Positions 43,977 through 51,476 of a stretch of DNA of 64,000 bases are shown here, in pieces. Position 1 is the first letter of the stretch, and every line of letters begins with the position of its first letter. The position numbers and the translations under genes are program-made. Source of the DNA: Chryseobacterium aureum (GTDB lineage Bacteria; Bacteroidota; Bacteroidia; Flavobacteriales; Weeksellaceae); NCBI RefSeq assembly GCF_003971235.1, contig NZ_CP034661.1:248001-312000 (forward strand), in the 5' to 3' direction. The notes beneath the pieces are model-generated. The model was not told the origin of the DNA. It did not search any database and saw only the letters and a list, made by a program, of their open reading frames with translations.

Positions 43977-44552
43977 ATGAAAACCAAATCACTTCTATTT
44001 CTGTTCGTTCTGTTCTCATTTATGACTTTTTCACAGACCAGGGCAAATCCCGATGATGCAGCAATACAAAAATCACTTACTTATTTTGTAAACAGTATTT
44101 AATCTAAACAGATCGATCAGGCGGTAAACTGTATCTATCCAAAATTCTTTACCATCATTCCAAAAGAGCAGATGACACAGATTTTAAATATGACTTACAA
44201 TAACCCATTCATGAAGATTGATGTAAAGGATTTAAAGATTGGAAATATTGAAAAGCCTGAACGTATTACCGGTGAGTATTTTTCTATTACCCCTTATTTT
44301 TTGAAGCTGAAATGCAATGTCAGTTCATTAAATGATGAGATGAAAAAGAAAATGAACAGTGCTTTAACGGCCAAATATGGAGCCAATAATGTGAAATATC
44401 TGGCCAATGAAGGTTCTTATCTCATCAACGCCGGTATGAAAGCCTGTGCTGTTTCAAAAGATAAAAAGACCTGGAAGTTTGTTATTCTGGAAAAGGAATA
44501 TAAAAAAGAACTGGTGAAAGTCTTGCCGAAAAAAATTCTGGATAAATTCTAA
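43977..44552 (+). pseudogene. Small secreted protein gene interrupted by one nonsense codon
   Basis: ATG 43977 opens a signal peptide (MKTKSLLFLFVLFSFMTFSQ) and runs 41 codons to TAA at 44100-44102. The same frame continues at once with SKQIDQAVNCIYPKFFTIIP and stays open to 44552, so a single base change (e.g. AAA to TAA) splits a ~191-residue protein. The C-terminal 126 residues could only be restarted at ATG 44172, without a signal peptide. No family recognised. A sequencing error or read-through is possible. Confidence 0.75.
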
Positions 44553-44703
44553 ATGATAATGGACTCATCATGGGTTGCTGAATTAAAATAAACCTGCTGT
44601 AACAACGGTTCTCGTTTCCTGTAAATACCGTATAAATACGGATTCCGGCAAGGATTTATTACTTCTATCTTTATCGTGCACTTATAAGAAACAAAATAGA
44701 AAT

Positions 44704-44919
44704 ATGTTTGATCTCAATTATGACCCAATAAAGAAAGAAATAGAATCGGAAGTTTGTAAAGAACACGGTCTGCACCCTGAGTTGGTACCAACAGAGGAAG
44801 GTTTTGGAATAAAAGCCTGCTGTGAGCCTTTCAGAAAAGAACTTGTCGAAAAATCCGGAAATATGATTGAAGAACAAACGAAAAAAATCCTCAATGAAAC
44901 GCTGAAGGATTTATTATAA
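44704..44919 (+). CDS. Small hypothetical protein
   Basis: A 71-residue acidic protein (MFDLNYDPIKKEIESEVCKE ... ILNETLKDLL) with three Cys, two of them adjacent (KACCEPF). No signal peptide and no family recognised. It is preceded by an ATACGG palindrome (44628-44641) and followed by a terminator at 44965, so it is a single-gene unit just left of the reverse-transcriptase locus. It may be accessory to that locus, but nothing shows this. Confidence 0.6.
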   Translation: MFDLNYDPIKKEIESEVCKEHGLHPELVPTEEGFGIKACCEPFRKELVEKSGNMIEEQTKKILNETLKDLL

Positions 44920-44964
44920 AAAATCAATTTTTACGATGTGACGATAGCACGAGTTGTTGTCGCG

Positions 44965-44997
44965 AAGGCTGCTCCGGATGGGGTGGCTTTTTTTTGG
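44965..44997 (+). terminator. Terminator-like hairpin
   Basis: AAGGCTGCTCC and GGGGTGGCTT pair (with wobbles) before eight T, after the small gene. Confidence 0.65.
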
Positions 44998-45016
44998 AAA
45001 TTCCTTATAAATACGG

Positions 45017-45047
45017 TTTCCCGTATTTTTATATATATTTAATTTTG
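45017..45047 (+). promoter_or_regulatory. Candidate promoter of the RT-associated ncRNA
   Basis: TTTC (45017-45020), 19 bp, TAATTTTG (45040-45047) is near the consensus, with start near 45053, about 20-30 bases before the closing stem of the ncRNA. An ATACGG...CCGTAT palindrome overlaps the -33 part. Confidence 0.5.
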
Positions 45048-45072
45048 TAAAATTGTTTTCACTTAATTAATA

Positions 45073-45457
45073 AATTGAATTTGTTGAATTAGAGAGAAGT
45101 GCTGGTGGATGCGTTTAAAGGAATAGATTCTTAATTTAATCTAGCTCAATATTAAAAGCTATTGAGGTGAAGGTATTTTATATATGCAAGTGATAAGATC
45201 TAATATCTCATCATAAGCTAACCATTGTTGACCTACCAGGATGCAAATGCTGATAGTTGCAATGACCTTCAAAGTTGTTTGTTTACTCATAGACAGTAAT
45301 GTTTTAATACGTAAAGATACGACAATTATTTACTACCCAACTTGAATCGGGGCGGCGTTGAGATTTATTGAAGCGTCGAAAGAGCATGCATCTATCACAA
45401 TTTATATTGTAAAAGCTGGCCTCGTGTTGGGCTTCTCTCTTTTCAACTTAAACAATT
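45073..45457 (+). ncRNA. Structured RNA immediately before the reverse transcriptase (candidate DRT ncRNA)
   Basis: The 540-bp gap before the RT folds on paper into a closed RNA. The outer stem pairs AATTG, GTTGAA and AGAGAGAAG (45073-45099) with CTTCTCTCT, TTCAAC and CAATT (45432-45457). Inside are: hairpin CTCAATA/TATTGAG (45145-45166); helix TGAAGGT/ACCTTCA (45168-45174 with 45265-45271) enclosing TGATAAGAT/ATCTCATCA (45191-45213); hairpin CGTA/TACG; helix CCCAAC/GTTGGG (45336-45341 with 45426-45431), stacked on the outer stem; and ACAAT/ATTGT (45397-45410). ACAATT occurs three times (45322, 45397, 45452). Anti-phage RTs such as DRT2 use an upstream ncRNA as template. No pairing energies were computed. 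Confidence 0.68.
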
Positions 45458-45464
45458 AGAATAT

Positions 45465-46991
45465 ATGATCAAAAAAGATTGGTTTAAAATAAAGAAATAT
45501 CCACATATTGGATTTCCATTAAAAGAAAGTGATAGATATAAATGGATTGAAAATTATATTTTAAATCCTAAAAATATTGAGAGGCATGCTTTTTTACCAT
45601 TTATTCATAAAACATCTAAAGTTCGTAAGTTTAGAAAAGAATATTCCAAAGATAGTGGTATTTCTATTAAATCAACAGAAGGGATATCCCTAAGATCTTC
45701 TACTACAAAGGAGAGAGAATTGTACTATGCAAGTCATCTCGATTCACTAATATTTAGCTATTACTCAAAAGTATTATCAGATAAATATGAATTGATTGTT
45801 GAAAAAGAATCTTTGCATGATGTTGTTAATGCTTATAGATCTGTACCTGTTGATATTGATAATCCCTATAAAGGAAATAAGTGTAATATTGATTTTGCAA
45901 ATGATGTCTTCAAATATATAAAAGATTATAAAGAGGAAGAATTTGTAGTTATTACTTTTGATATCAAGAGTTTCTTTGATAATTTAGATCATAAATTACT
46001 TAGGAATATTTGGATGAATATTCTAAACGTTGATAAGTTACCACCCGATCATTTTAATGTTTTCAAAAATATAACTAGATATAGTTATGTTGATATAGTT
46101 GATATTTTTGAAGAATTCAAACACATAATTTATACCCAGAAAAAATATAAAAATAATTTATATGGTGAAATTAAGACTAAGAAAGTATCAAGAGTGAAAT
46201 TTTTAAGAAATCAAGATACAATAGCTTTTTGTACAGTAAAAGAATTTTTAAAAAGGAAAAATAAACTATTAAAGAATTCAAAAAAAGTAAAGAAAGAAGG
46301 TAATTTAATTAAGAGAAATTTTGGAATTCCTCAAGGATCACCTATTAGTTCAATTTTAGCTAATATGTATTTGCTTAATTTTGATATTGAAATAAATAAT
46401 TTGGTTAAAAATTTTGGGATTTATAGAAGATATTCTGATGATATGATAGTTGTATGTCCCATAAACTTAAAAAATAATATTGAAGAAAAAGTTTACAAAA
46501 CAATTCAAAATTTTAAGTTAGAAATGCAAGAGTCTAAAACGCAGATATTCTATTTTAAGAAAGATGGGGAAAGATTAGTGTGTGGGCAAGAGTTTACTTC
46601 AGGAGTTAATTGGAATAAAAATCTTATTTATCTAGGTTTTGAATTTGATGGTAATACGGTTTTACTTAAATCGGCTAGTTTGTCGACTTATTATAGGAAA
46701 ATGTGTAGGTCAATTAATAGAGCGAAGAATTATTCAAAAAAAAGGAAAAATAAAAATAGAGGAGAGTTATTTAGAAGAAGGATTTATAAGAAGTTTTCAA
46801 TCCTTGGTGCAAATAGGAGAAGAAAATTTATTTATGATGAAAATAGTAGAGAATTTATAAAGTCTGATTATTATGATTGGGGAAATTTTTTATCGTATGC
46901 TCGAAAAGCTAGTGAAATTATGATTACAAATAAAATTAGGAATCAAATAAAAAATCATTGGAAAAAGCTACATGTTTTAATTAATGGATGA
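45465..46991 (+). CDS. Defence-associated reverse transcriptase (DRT2-like, 'UG' group)
   Basis: A 508-residue reverse transcriptase. RT motifs in order: FDIKSFFDNLDH (about 165), GIPQGSPISSILANMYL (about 285-301) and the catalytic YRRYSDDMIVV (about 319-329, YSDD instead of YADD). There is no maturase or endonuclease domain, so it is not a group II intron protein. The start (WFKIKKYPHIGFPL), the block YASHLDSLIFSYYSKVLSDKYE (given in part: YASHLDSLIFSYYS) and LPPDHFNVFKNITRYS agree with what I recall of the antiviral DRT2 family. The coding DNA is far more AT-rich than its neighbours, implying transfer. A structured RNA precedes it by 8 bp. The C-terminal 100 residues are basic. Confidence 0.8.
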   Translation: MIKKDWFKIKKYPHIGFPLKESDRYKWIENYILNPKNIERHAFLPFIHKTSKVRKFRKEYSKDSGISIKSTEGISLRSSTTKERELYYASHLDSLIFSYYSKVLSDKYELIVEKESLHDVVNAYRSVPVDIDNPYKGNKCNIDFANDVFKYIKDYKEEEFVVITFDIKSFFDNLDHKLLRNIWMNILNVDKLPPDHFNVFKNITRYSYVDIVDIFEEFKHIIYTQKKYKNNLYGEIKTKKVSRVKFLRNQDTIAFCTVKEFLKRKNKLLKNSKKVKKEGNLIKRNFGIPQGSPISSILANMYLLNFDIEINNLVKNFGIYRRYSDDMIVVCPINLKNNIEEKVYKTIQNFKLEMQESKTQIFYFKKDGERLVCGQEFTSGVNWNKNLIYLGFEFDGNTVLLKSASLSTYYRKMCRSINRAKNYSKKRKNKNRGELFRRRIYKKFSILGANRRRKFIYDENSREFIKSDYYDWGNFLSYARKASEIMITNKIRNQIKNHWKKLHVLING

Positions 46992-47020
46992 TCTAATTAG
47001 ATTGAAGTAAAAAACAAAAA

Positions 47021-47045
47021 ACCGCCCCAAAAAGGGCGGTTTTTC
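47021..47045. terminator. Bidirectional terminator after the RT gene
   Basis: ACCGCCC pairs with GGGCGGT around CAAAAA; A run before and T run after, serving the RT gene and the facing small gene. Confidence 0.88.
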
Positions 47046-47076
47046 AGTAAAAGTAAATTGAAAGTTATGTTTTCTG

Positions 47077-47307
47077 TTATCTCTTCTTCATACTTTTCCC
47101 GGCAAGGGAACTGATGAATACAAGGCCGAAGCCTAAGTAAGCGGCAAATGCCGTCAGGTATATAATTAAGCTGTTGAAGCTTGGTTTTGAAGCGTATACC
47201 AATACAGAAAACGCAGCAAAGCTCAGAACCAATAACAGGCTCCAGATATTCAATTTTGCAGCATCTTCATTTCTCTTAAAAATCATTTCAAAAAAGGATC
47301 TCATCAT
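47077..47307 (-). CDS. Small membrane protein
   Basis: A 76-residue protein with two predicted membrane helices (about 20-40 and 47-67) and a positively charged tail AGKSMKKR. No family recognised. It has a bidirectional terminator behind it. The structured RNA candidate at 47482-47652 lies about 175 bp before it, on undetermined strand. Confidence 0.7.
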   Translation of the reverse strand: MMRSFFEMIFKRNEDAAKLNIWSLLLVLSFAAFSVLVYASKPSFNSLIIYLTAFAAYLGFGLVFISSLAGKSMKKR

Positions 47308-47481
47308 TACTCACATTTTAAGGGTTATACATTAAATTAAAAAAATAAAGGCGTACTCATCACGGTAAAAAGAATAAACATTCCTTTACAGCGCTAAGGT
47401 TCACGATGACTTTGCCATTTATCTATATCGTTATTCCGGGCTGAAAGTCCGGGAAATTTTTGTTTTTTTTGAATCTATAAA

Positions 47482-47652
47482 GACTCCTGGTTATTGATGA
47501 TACCAGTCAGATACGGGGCGCAAAACTGCTGTGAAAAACTAACGGGGGAGTCAGCTTATCACAAACCCGTATCTTGTACGGCATCGTAGAAAAAAAAGGA
47601 TTCATATGCTAGATATGAATTTGAATCGGTGGAAAAACTGAAAATCCACACA
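47482..47652 (+). ncRNA. Candidate structured RNA with pseudoknot (strand uncertain)
   Basis: A 600-bp gap without genes holds several perfect helices in ~170 bp. CTGGT/ACCAG (47487-47506); AGATACGGG (47509-47517) with CCCGTATCT (47566-47574); TGTGA/TCACA (47530-47563); TACG/CGTA (47577-47588); ATTCATAT/ATATGAAT (47600-47620); and GTGGA/TCCAC (~47630-47648). GACTCC (47482-47487) can also pair with GGAGTC (47547-47552), crossing the 9-bp helix, i.e. a pseudoknot. A T-rich tract follows on the plus strand. No known RNA class recognised. The rest of the gap (to 47915) is plain AT-rich sequence, apart from a CCGGG hairpin near 47436-47455 followed by T runs. Confidence 0.5.
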
Positions 47653-47915
47653 AAACCTTTTTTCTCATCCTTAGTGTTTTTTATAAATTTTTTTCTCAAT
47701 ATCTTACATGCTAATATCATGCCAAAATTCTGATTTTTCGATTAACACTTTATTTCGGGAAATTTTGAAAGCGCTTTCCATAGGGCTTTTTCTTCTGTTA
47801 TTTCCTCAAACATAGAAAAAAATCGATTTTATTTTCGATATGTTGAAATGAAAAAACTGGCATGGAACAGTTAATTTTTTTCTTAATTTAAACCTGTGAA
47901 AAATAATCTCGAAAA

Positions 47916-48425
47916 ATGAATCAGGGAGTTTTTAAAGATCACATACTTGCATGCACTGCTGATCTTCTGCAGTTAGCAGAAATCAATTGCCGGAATAGAA
48001 TCCCGCCTGATTTACTTTTTATTCTTTCTGATCAGAAGGATTGGCAGGGAATAAATTCCTATGAACGAAAAAGAATGAATCATTCAAAAGTGCCGCTTAT
48101 AATAGATTCGGCAGTAGAAAACCTGTATACAGAACTTGATGATCTTTACGATGTGAATCTGTATATTTTCAGGGCTGGCAAGAAAGAAACCATAATAGAG
48201 ATACAGTACTGTAGAAAATCAGATTTTGATGCGGATTATTTTGCTTCGGTAAAGGATGATCCCCCGATGTTTCATTCAAAAATAACGAAGCCTGTTTATG
48301 CCTGGGAAGGAGGGAAGTTTGATGTCAATTGGGAATCCGGAGGTGGATTGCATCATGTATGGAAAAGTTTTGTGTGGAGAAAATTTTTATACAGGCGTAA
48401 AATTCGAGGCAAAAAACTTAGGTAG
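47916..48425 (+). CDS. Hypothetical protein
   Basis: A 169-residue soluble protein with IPPDLLFILSDQKDWQGINS and a basic C-terminus (FLYRRKIRGKKLR). The composition is that of a real coding gene, but no family was recognised. It lies alone between the RNA candidate and a degenerate repeat, so its context offers no hint. Confidence 0.65.
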   Translation: MNQGVFKDHILACTADLLQLAEINCRNRIPPDLLFILSDQKDWQGINSYERKRMNHSKVPLIIDSAVENLYTELDDLYDVNLYIFRAGKKETIIEIQYCRKSDFDADYFASVKDDPPMFHSKITKPVYAWEGGKFDVNWESGGGLHHVWKSFVWRKFLYRRKIRGKKLR

Positions 48426-48593
48426 GGCAATGTTGTAAGGTGTTGTAAATCATTTTGTTGAAGTTGTGTTATTAGTGAAATTATTAGTGCCATTCGTGTT
48501 TAATTTTAAAACCACAAATGTCACAAGTATTTTTGCACAAACTTCACCAATGAAACCATTAGAAATTTACCCATCAAAAAATATCCTCAATTA

Positions 48594-48705
48594 TCTGTGA
48601 AAATCCGTGTAATCTGCGGTTAAAAAACTTTATAGGTTTCGGCTAAAGTCGTTGAAAGATATTCCATAAGACAAAATGGACTTAAGCCCGTTCTTATTGA
48701 ATTAC
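48594..48705. repeat. Diverged, inverted copy of the 59-60 kb repeat
   Basis: Contains 'aatccgtgtaatctgcgg', then on the reverse strand the words AACGGGCTTAAGTCC and GACTTTAGCCGAAACC, matching in order the AACGGGCTTTAGCCCG and GGCTTTAGCCAAAACC words of the tandem array 11 kb away. The 330-bp gap 48426-48754 holds no gene. Confidence 0.6.
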
Positions 48706-48726
48706 TGGTAGTATGATATAAAACAA

Positions 48727-48748
48727 AAACCGCCTTTAAAGACGGTTT
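48727..48748 (-). terminator. Terminator of the M28 peptidase operon
   Basis: AAACCG/CGGTTT stem around CCTTTAAAGA; on the minus strand followed by TTTTTGTTTT. Confidence 0.8.
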
Positions 48749-48754
48749 CATATT

Positions 48755-50113
48755 TTACCAGTTTTTATCAATCATATAAATAATCTGTGTTAGAGCTGTA
48801 GCCCCCAATAGAAGCTCTCTTCGGTTCACCTTTTCAAAAGTATCTTCTTCTGTATGGTGAATGTCAAAATAACGCTGTGAATCCGGCATCAGTTCAGCTG
48901 CAGGAATTCCCATGTCATGAAGCGGGTAAAGATCCGTTCCTGAAAATCTTTCTTCAAAATTGTACACTCCATAAGGGAGGAATAAGTTTGACCAGCCTTT
49001 GATCTGGTTTCTTTTTGCATCGTCCATATCCAAAGCAATCCCTCTTGGGGCAAAGCCTCCGGCATCCGTTTCTATGGCAAAAAGATGTTTTTCGTTTTTC
49101 TCTTTTACGGTTTTACCATATTGGATTCCGCCTTTTACTCCGTTTTCTTCATTAGCAAAGCAGACTACTCTGATGGTGTGGTTATTCGGAATGCCCAGCT
49201 TTTTGAACGTTCTTAAGACTTCAATACTCTGAACAATTCCGGCTCCGTCATCATGAGCACCTTCACCTACATCCCAGGAATCCAGATGCCCGCCGACAAG
49301 GATTACACTCTGGTCTTTTTTACCTGTAATTTCTCCGATCACAGAGTGGGAGCGTTTTTCACCTTTCATTCCACAATTGGAATTAAGTTTGGCGGTAATT
49401 TTCTGGCTCTTCAATAAAGCTTCCAGTTCATCTGCTGTGGTGCTTCCGATGGCTACTGCGGGTATTTTAGAGACCTTGTCTTCATAGCGCATGGTTCCGG
49501 TGTGGGGAACATCATCAAAGGCTGAAGACAGGGATCTGACGATGGCAAATTTTCCTCCTTTTTTCGCTGTTAATGAAGCAGCTGTGGTTCTGTATTTGGC
49601 CGCATCGCCGTATGCTTTGAAGGTTTCTATGAACGACTGGCTGAAAGGGTAGTTGAAGAATACAATTTTATCTTTCACTTTTTCAGCGGGAAGTTTATCA
49701 TATTCTTCCATTGATTTTACCATGATGATTTCTCCTGAAACATCTTTACCCCCGGTTCCTTCGGAGTTTCCGAGAGAAAGCATTTTAAGGGGTTTCCATT
49801 TTCCATTGGAGGTCTGGATTTGCAGGGATTCTTGTCCTCTTTCCCATACGGGGATCATCACTTCCTGAAGCCATACTTTATCGGCTCCTGCATCACGAAG
49901 TTTCTGTTCTGCCCATTTTACGGACTTTTCATAGGCTTCTGAACCGCTTAAACGGTGGCCTATATTTTTTGTAAGCTCTCTAAGCTCTGTATATCCCTTT
50001 CCATTGTTCAGAATTTCTGTAGAGATTTTCTTGAACTGGATGGAATCTTCTTTAGACTGGCCGAAAGCGGCTATTCCAAAAAGTAATAATGAGGTTCCTA
50101 ATATCTTTTTCAT
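48755..50113 (-). CDS. M28-type exported metallopeptidase, third copy of a tandem set
   Basis: A 452-residue protein with a signal peptide (MKKILGTSLLLFGIAAFGQ). A PA-like domain lies at about 120-250, and the two-zinc catalytic domain has GGHLDSWDVGEGAHDDGAGI, FANEENGVKGG and a C-terminal IHHTEEDTFEKVNRREL. This is the carboxypeptidase Q-like branch of M28. I take ATG 50113, 2 bp after the stop of the previous copy. It is about 85% similar by eye to the gene at 50116-51474 and less to 51477-52880. Located in the periplasm or outside. Confidence 0.92.
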   Translation of the reverse strand: MKKILGTSLLLFGIAAFGQSKEDSIQFKKISTEILNNGKGYTELRELTKNIGHRLSGSEAYEKSVKWAEQKLRDAGADKVWLQEVMIPVWERGQESLQIQTSNGKWKPLKMLSLGNSEGTGGKDVSGEIIMVKSMEEYDKLPAEKVKDKIVFFNYPFSQSFIETFKAYGDAAKYRTTAASLTAKKGGKFAIVRSLSSAFDDVPHTGTMRYEDKVSKIPAVAIGSTTADELEALLKSQKITAKLNSNCGMKGEKRSHSVIGEITGKKDQSVILVGGHLDSWDVGEGAHDDGAGIVQSIEVLRTFKKLGIPNNHTIRVVCFANEENGVKGGIQYGKTVKEKNEKHLFAIETDAGGFAPRGIALDMDDAKRNQIKGWSNLFLPYGVYNFEERFSGTDLYPLHDMGIPAAELMPDSQRYFDIHHTEEDTFEKVNRRELLLGATALTQIIYMIDKNW

Positions 50114-50115
50114 GG

Positions 50116-51474
50116 TTACCAATTTTTATCGATCATGTAAATAAGTTGTGTCATCACCGCAGCACCGAGTAAAAGTTCTCTCCGGTTCACTTTTTCAAAA
50201 GTGTCTTCTTCTGTATGGTGAATATCAAAATAGCGTTGAGGATCAGGTACCAGCTCTGCTGTGGGAACACCCATTTCGTGAAGCGGAGCAATATCGGATC
50301 CGGAATATTTGCCTTCAAAGTTGTAAACGCCGTAAGGGAGGAAAAGGGTTCCCCAGCTTTTGATCTGATTTCTTTGAGGTTCATTCATTTCAAGGGAAAT
50401 TCCTCGGGGTGAAAAACCTCCTGCATCCGATTCTATGGCGAAAAGATGTTTTTCGTTGTTTTCTTTGGCAACTTTACCGTATTCTTTTCCGCCTTTTGTT
50501 CCGTTTTCTTCATTGGCAAAGCAAACTGCACGGATGGTATGGTTATTTTGTATGCCTAATTTTTTAAAGGTTCTTAAAACCTCAATACTTTGTACAATTC
50601 CGGCTCCGTCATCATGAGCACCTTCGCCTACATCCCAGGAATCAAGATGTCCGCCGACAACAATAACACTCTGATCTTTTTTGCCTGTAATTTCTCCGAT
50701 GACAGAGTGAGAGCGTTTTTCTCCTTTCATTCCACAGTTGGAATTGAGCTTAGCTGTGACTTTCTGACTCTTCAACAAGGTTTCAAGCTCATCTGCCGAG
50801 GTATTTCCAATCGTTATTGCTGGTACTTTAGAAATATTTTCATCATAACGCATGTTTCCTGTGTGTGGAACATCGTCGAAAGCAGAAGAAAGAGATCTGA
50901 TGATGGCAAATTTCCCTCCTTTTTTAGCGGTTAATGAAGCGGCAGTTCTTCTGTAAGCTCCAGCATCACGATAGGAGATGAATGTCTGTACATTTCCCTG
51001 GTTAAAAGGATAGTTGAAGAAAACAATTTTATCTTTTACCTTTTCAGCGGGAAGTTTGTCATATTCTTCCAGGGATTTTACCATAACAATATCCCCTGAA
51101 ACATCTTTTCCTCTCGTTCCTTCAGAGTTTCCAAGGGAAAGCATTTTGATACTTTTCCATTTTCCGTTGGAAGCTTGAATATGCAAAGATTCTTTTCCTC
51201 TTACCCAAACAGGAATCATCACTTCCTGAAGCCATACTTTATCGGCTCCGGCATCACGAAGTTTTTGAGCCGCCCATTGTACCGATTTTTCATAGGCTTC
51301 TGAACCGCTTAAACGATTGCCTATTGTTTTGGTAAGCTCTCTCAGTTCATTGTATCCTTTACCATTGTTCAGAATTTCTGTAGAAATCTTTTTGAATTGG
51401 ATGGAATCTTCTTTAGACTGACCAAATACAGTCATTCCAAAAAGCAATAATAAAGTTCCTGTTATCTTTTTCAT
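50116..51474 (-). CDS. M28-type exported metallopeptidase, second copy
   Basis: A 452-residue paralogue of the next gene with the same signal peptide type (MKKITGTLLLLFGMTVFGQ), PA-like insert and zinc motifs (GGHLDSWDVGEGAHDDGAGI, FANEENGTKGG, IHHTEEDTF). Long stretches are identical to the copy at 48755-50113, so the duplication is recent. The genes are 2 bp apart and co-transcribed. Peptide substrate unknown. Confidence 0.92.
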   Translation of the reverse strand: MKKITGTLLLLFGMTVFGQSKEDSIQFKKISTEILNNGKGYNELRELTKTIGNRLSGSEAYEKSVQWAAQKLRDAGADKVWLQEVMIPVWVRGKESLHIQASNGKWKSIKMLSLGNSEGTRGKDVSGDIVMVKSLEEYDKLPAEKVKDKIVFFNYPFNQGNVQTFISYRDAGAYRRTAASLTAKKGGKFAIIRSLSSAFDDVPHTGNMRYDENISKVPAITIGNTSADELETLLKSQKVTAKLNSNCGMKGEKRSHSVIGEITGKKDQSVIVVGGHLDSWDVGEGAHDDGAGIVQSIEVLRTFKKLGIQNNHTIRAVCFANEENGTKGGKEYGKVAKENNEKHLFAIESDAGGFSPRGISLEMNEPQRNQIKSWGTLFLPYGVYNFEGKYSGSDIAPLHEMGVPTAELVPDPQRYFDIHHTEEDTFEKVNRRELLLGAAVMTQLIYMIDKNW

Positions 51475-51476
51475 TG

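Noticed and set aside
45465..46991. Group II intron or retron RT
   Set aside because: No maturase (X) or HNH endonuclease domain and no domain V/VI intron ends; the PQGSP and YSDD forms and the N-terminus fit the unknown-group (DRT) RTs better than retrons.
47436..47660. RNase P or tmRNA at the structured gap
   Set aside because: A 'GAAAGTCCGGG' word resembles rnpB, but no other conserved RNase P parts and no tmRNA tag frame are seen.
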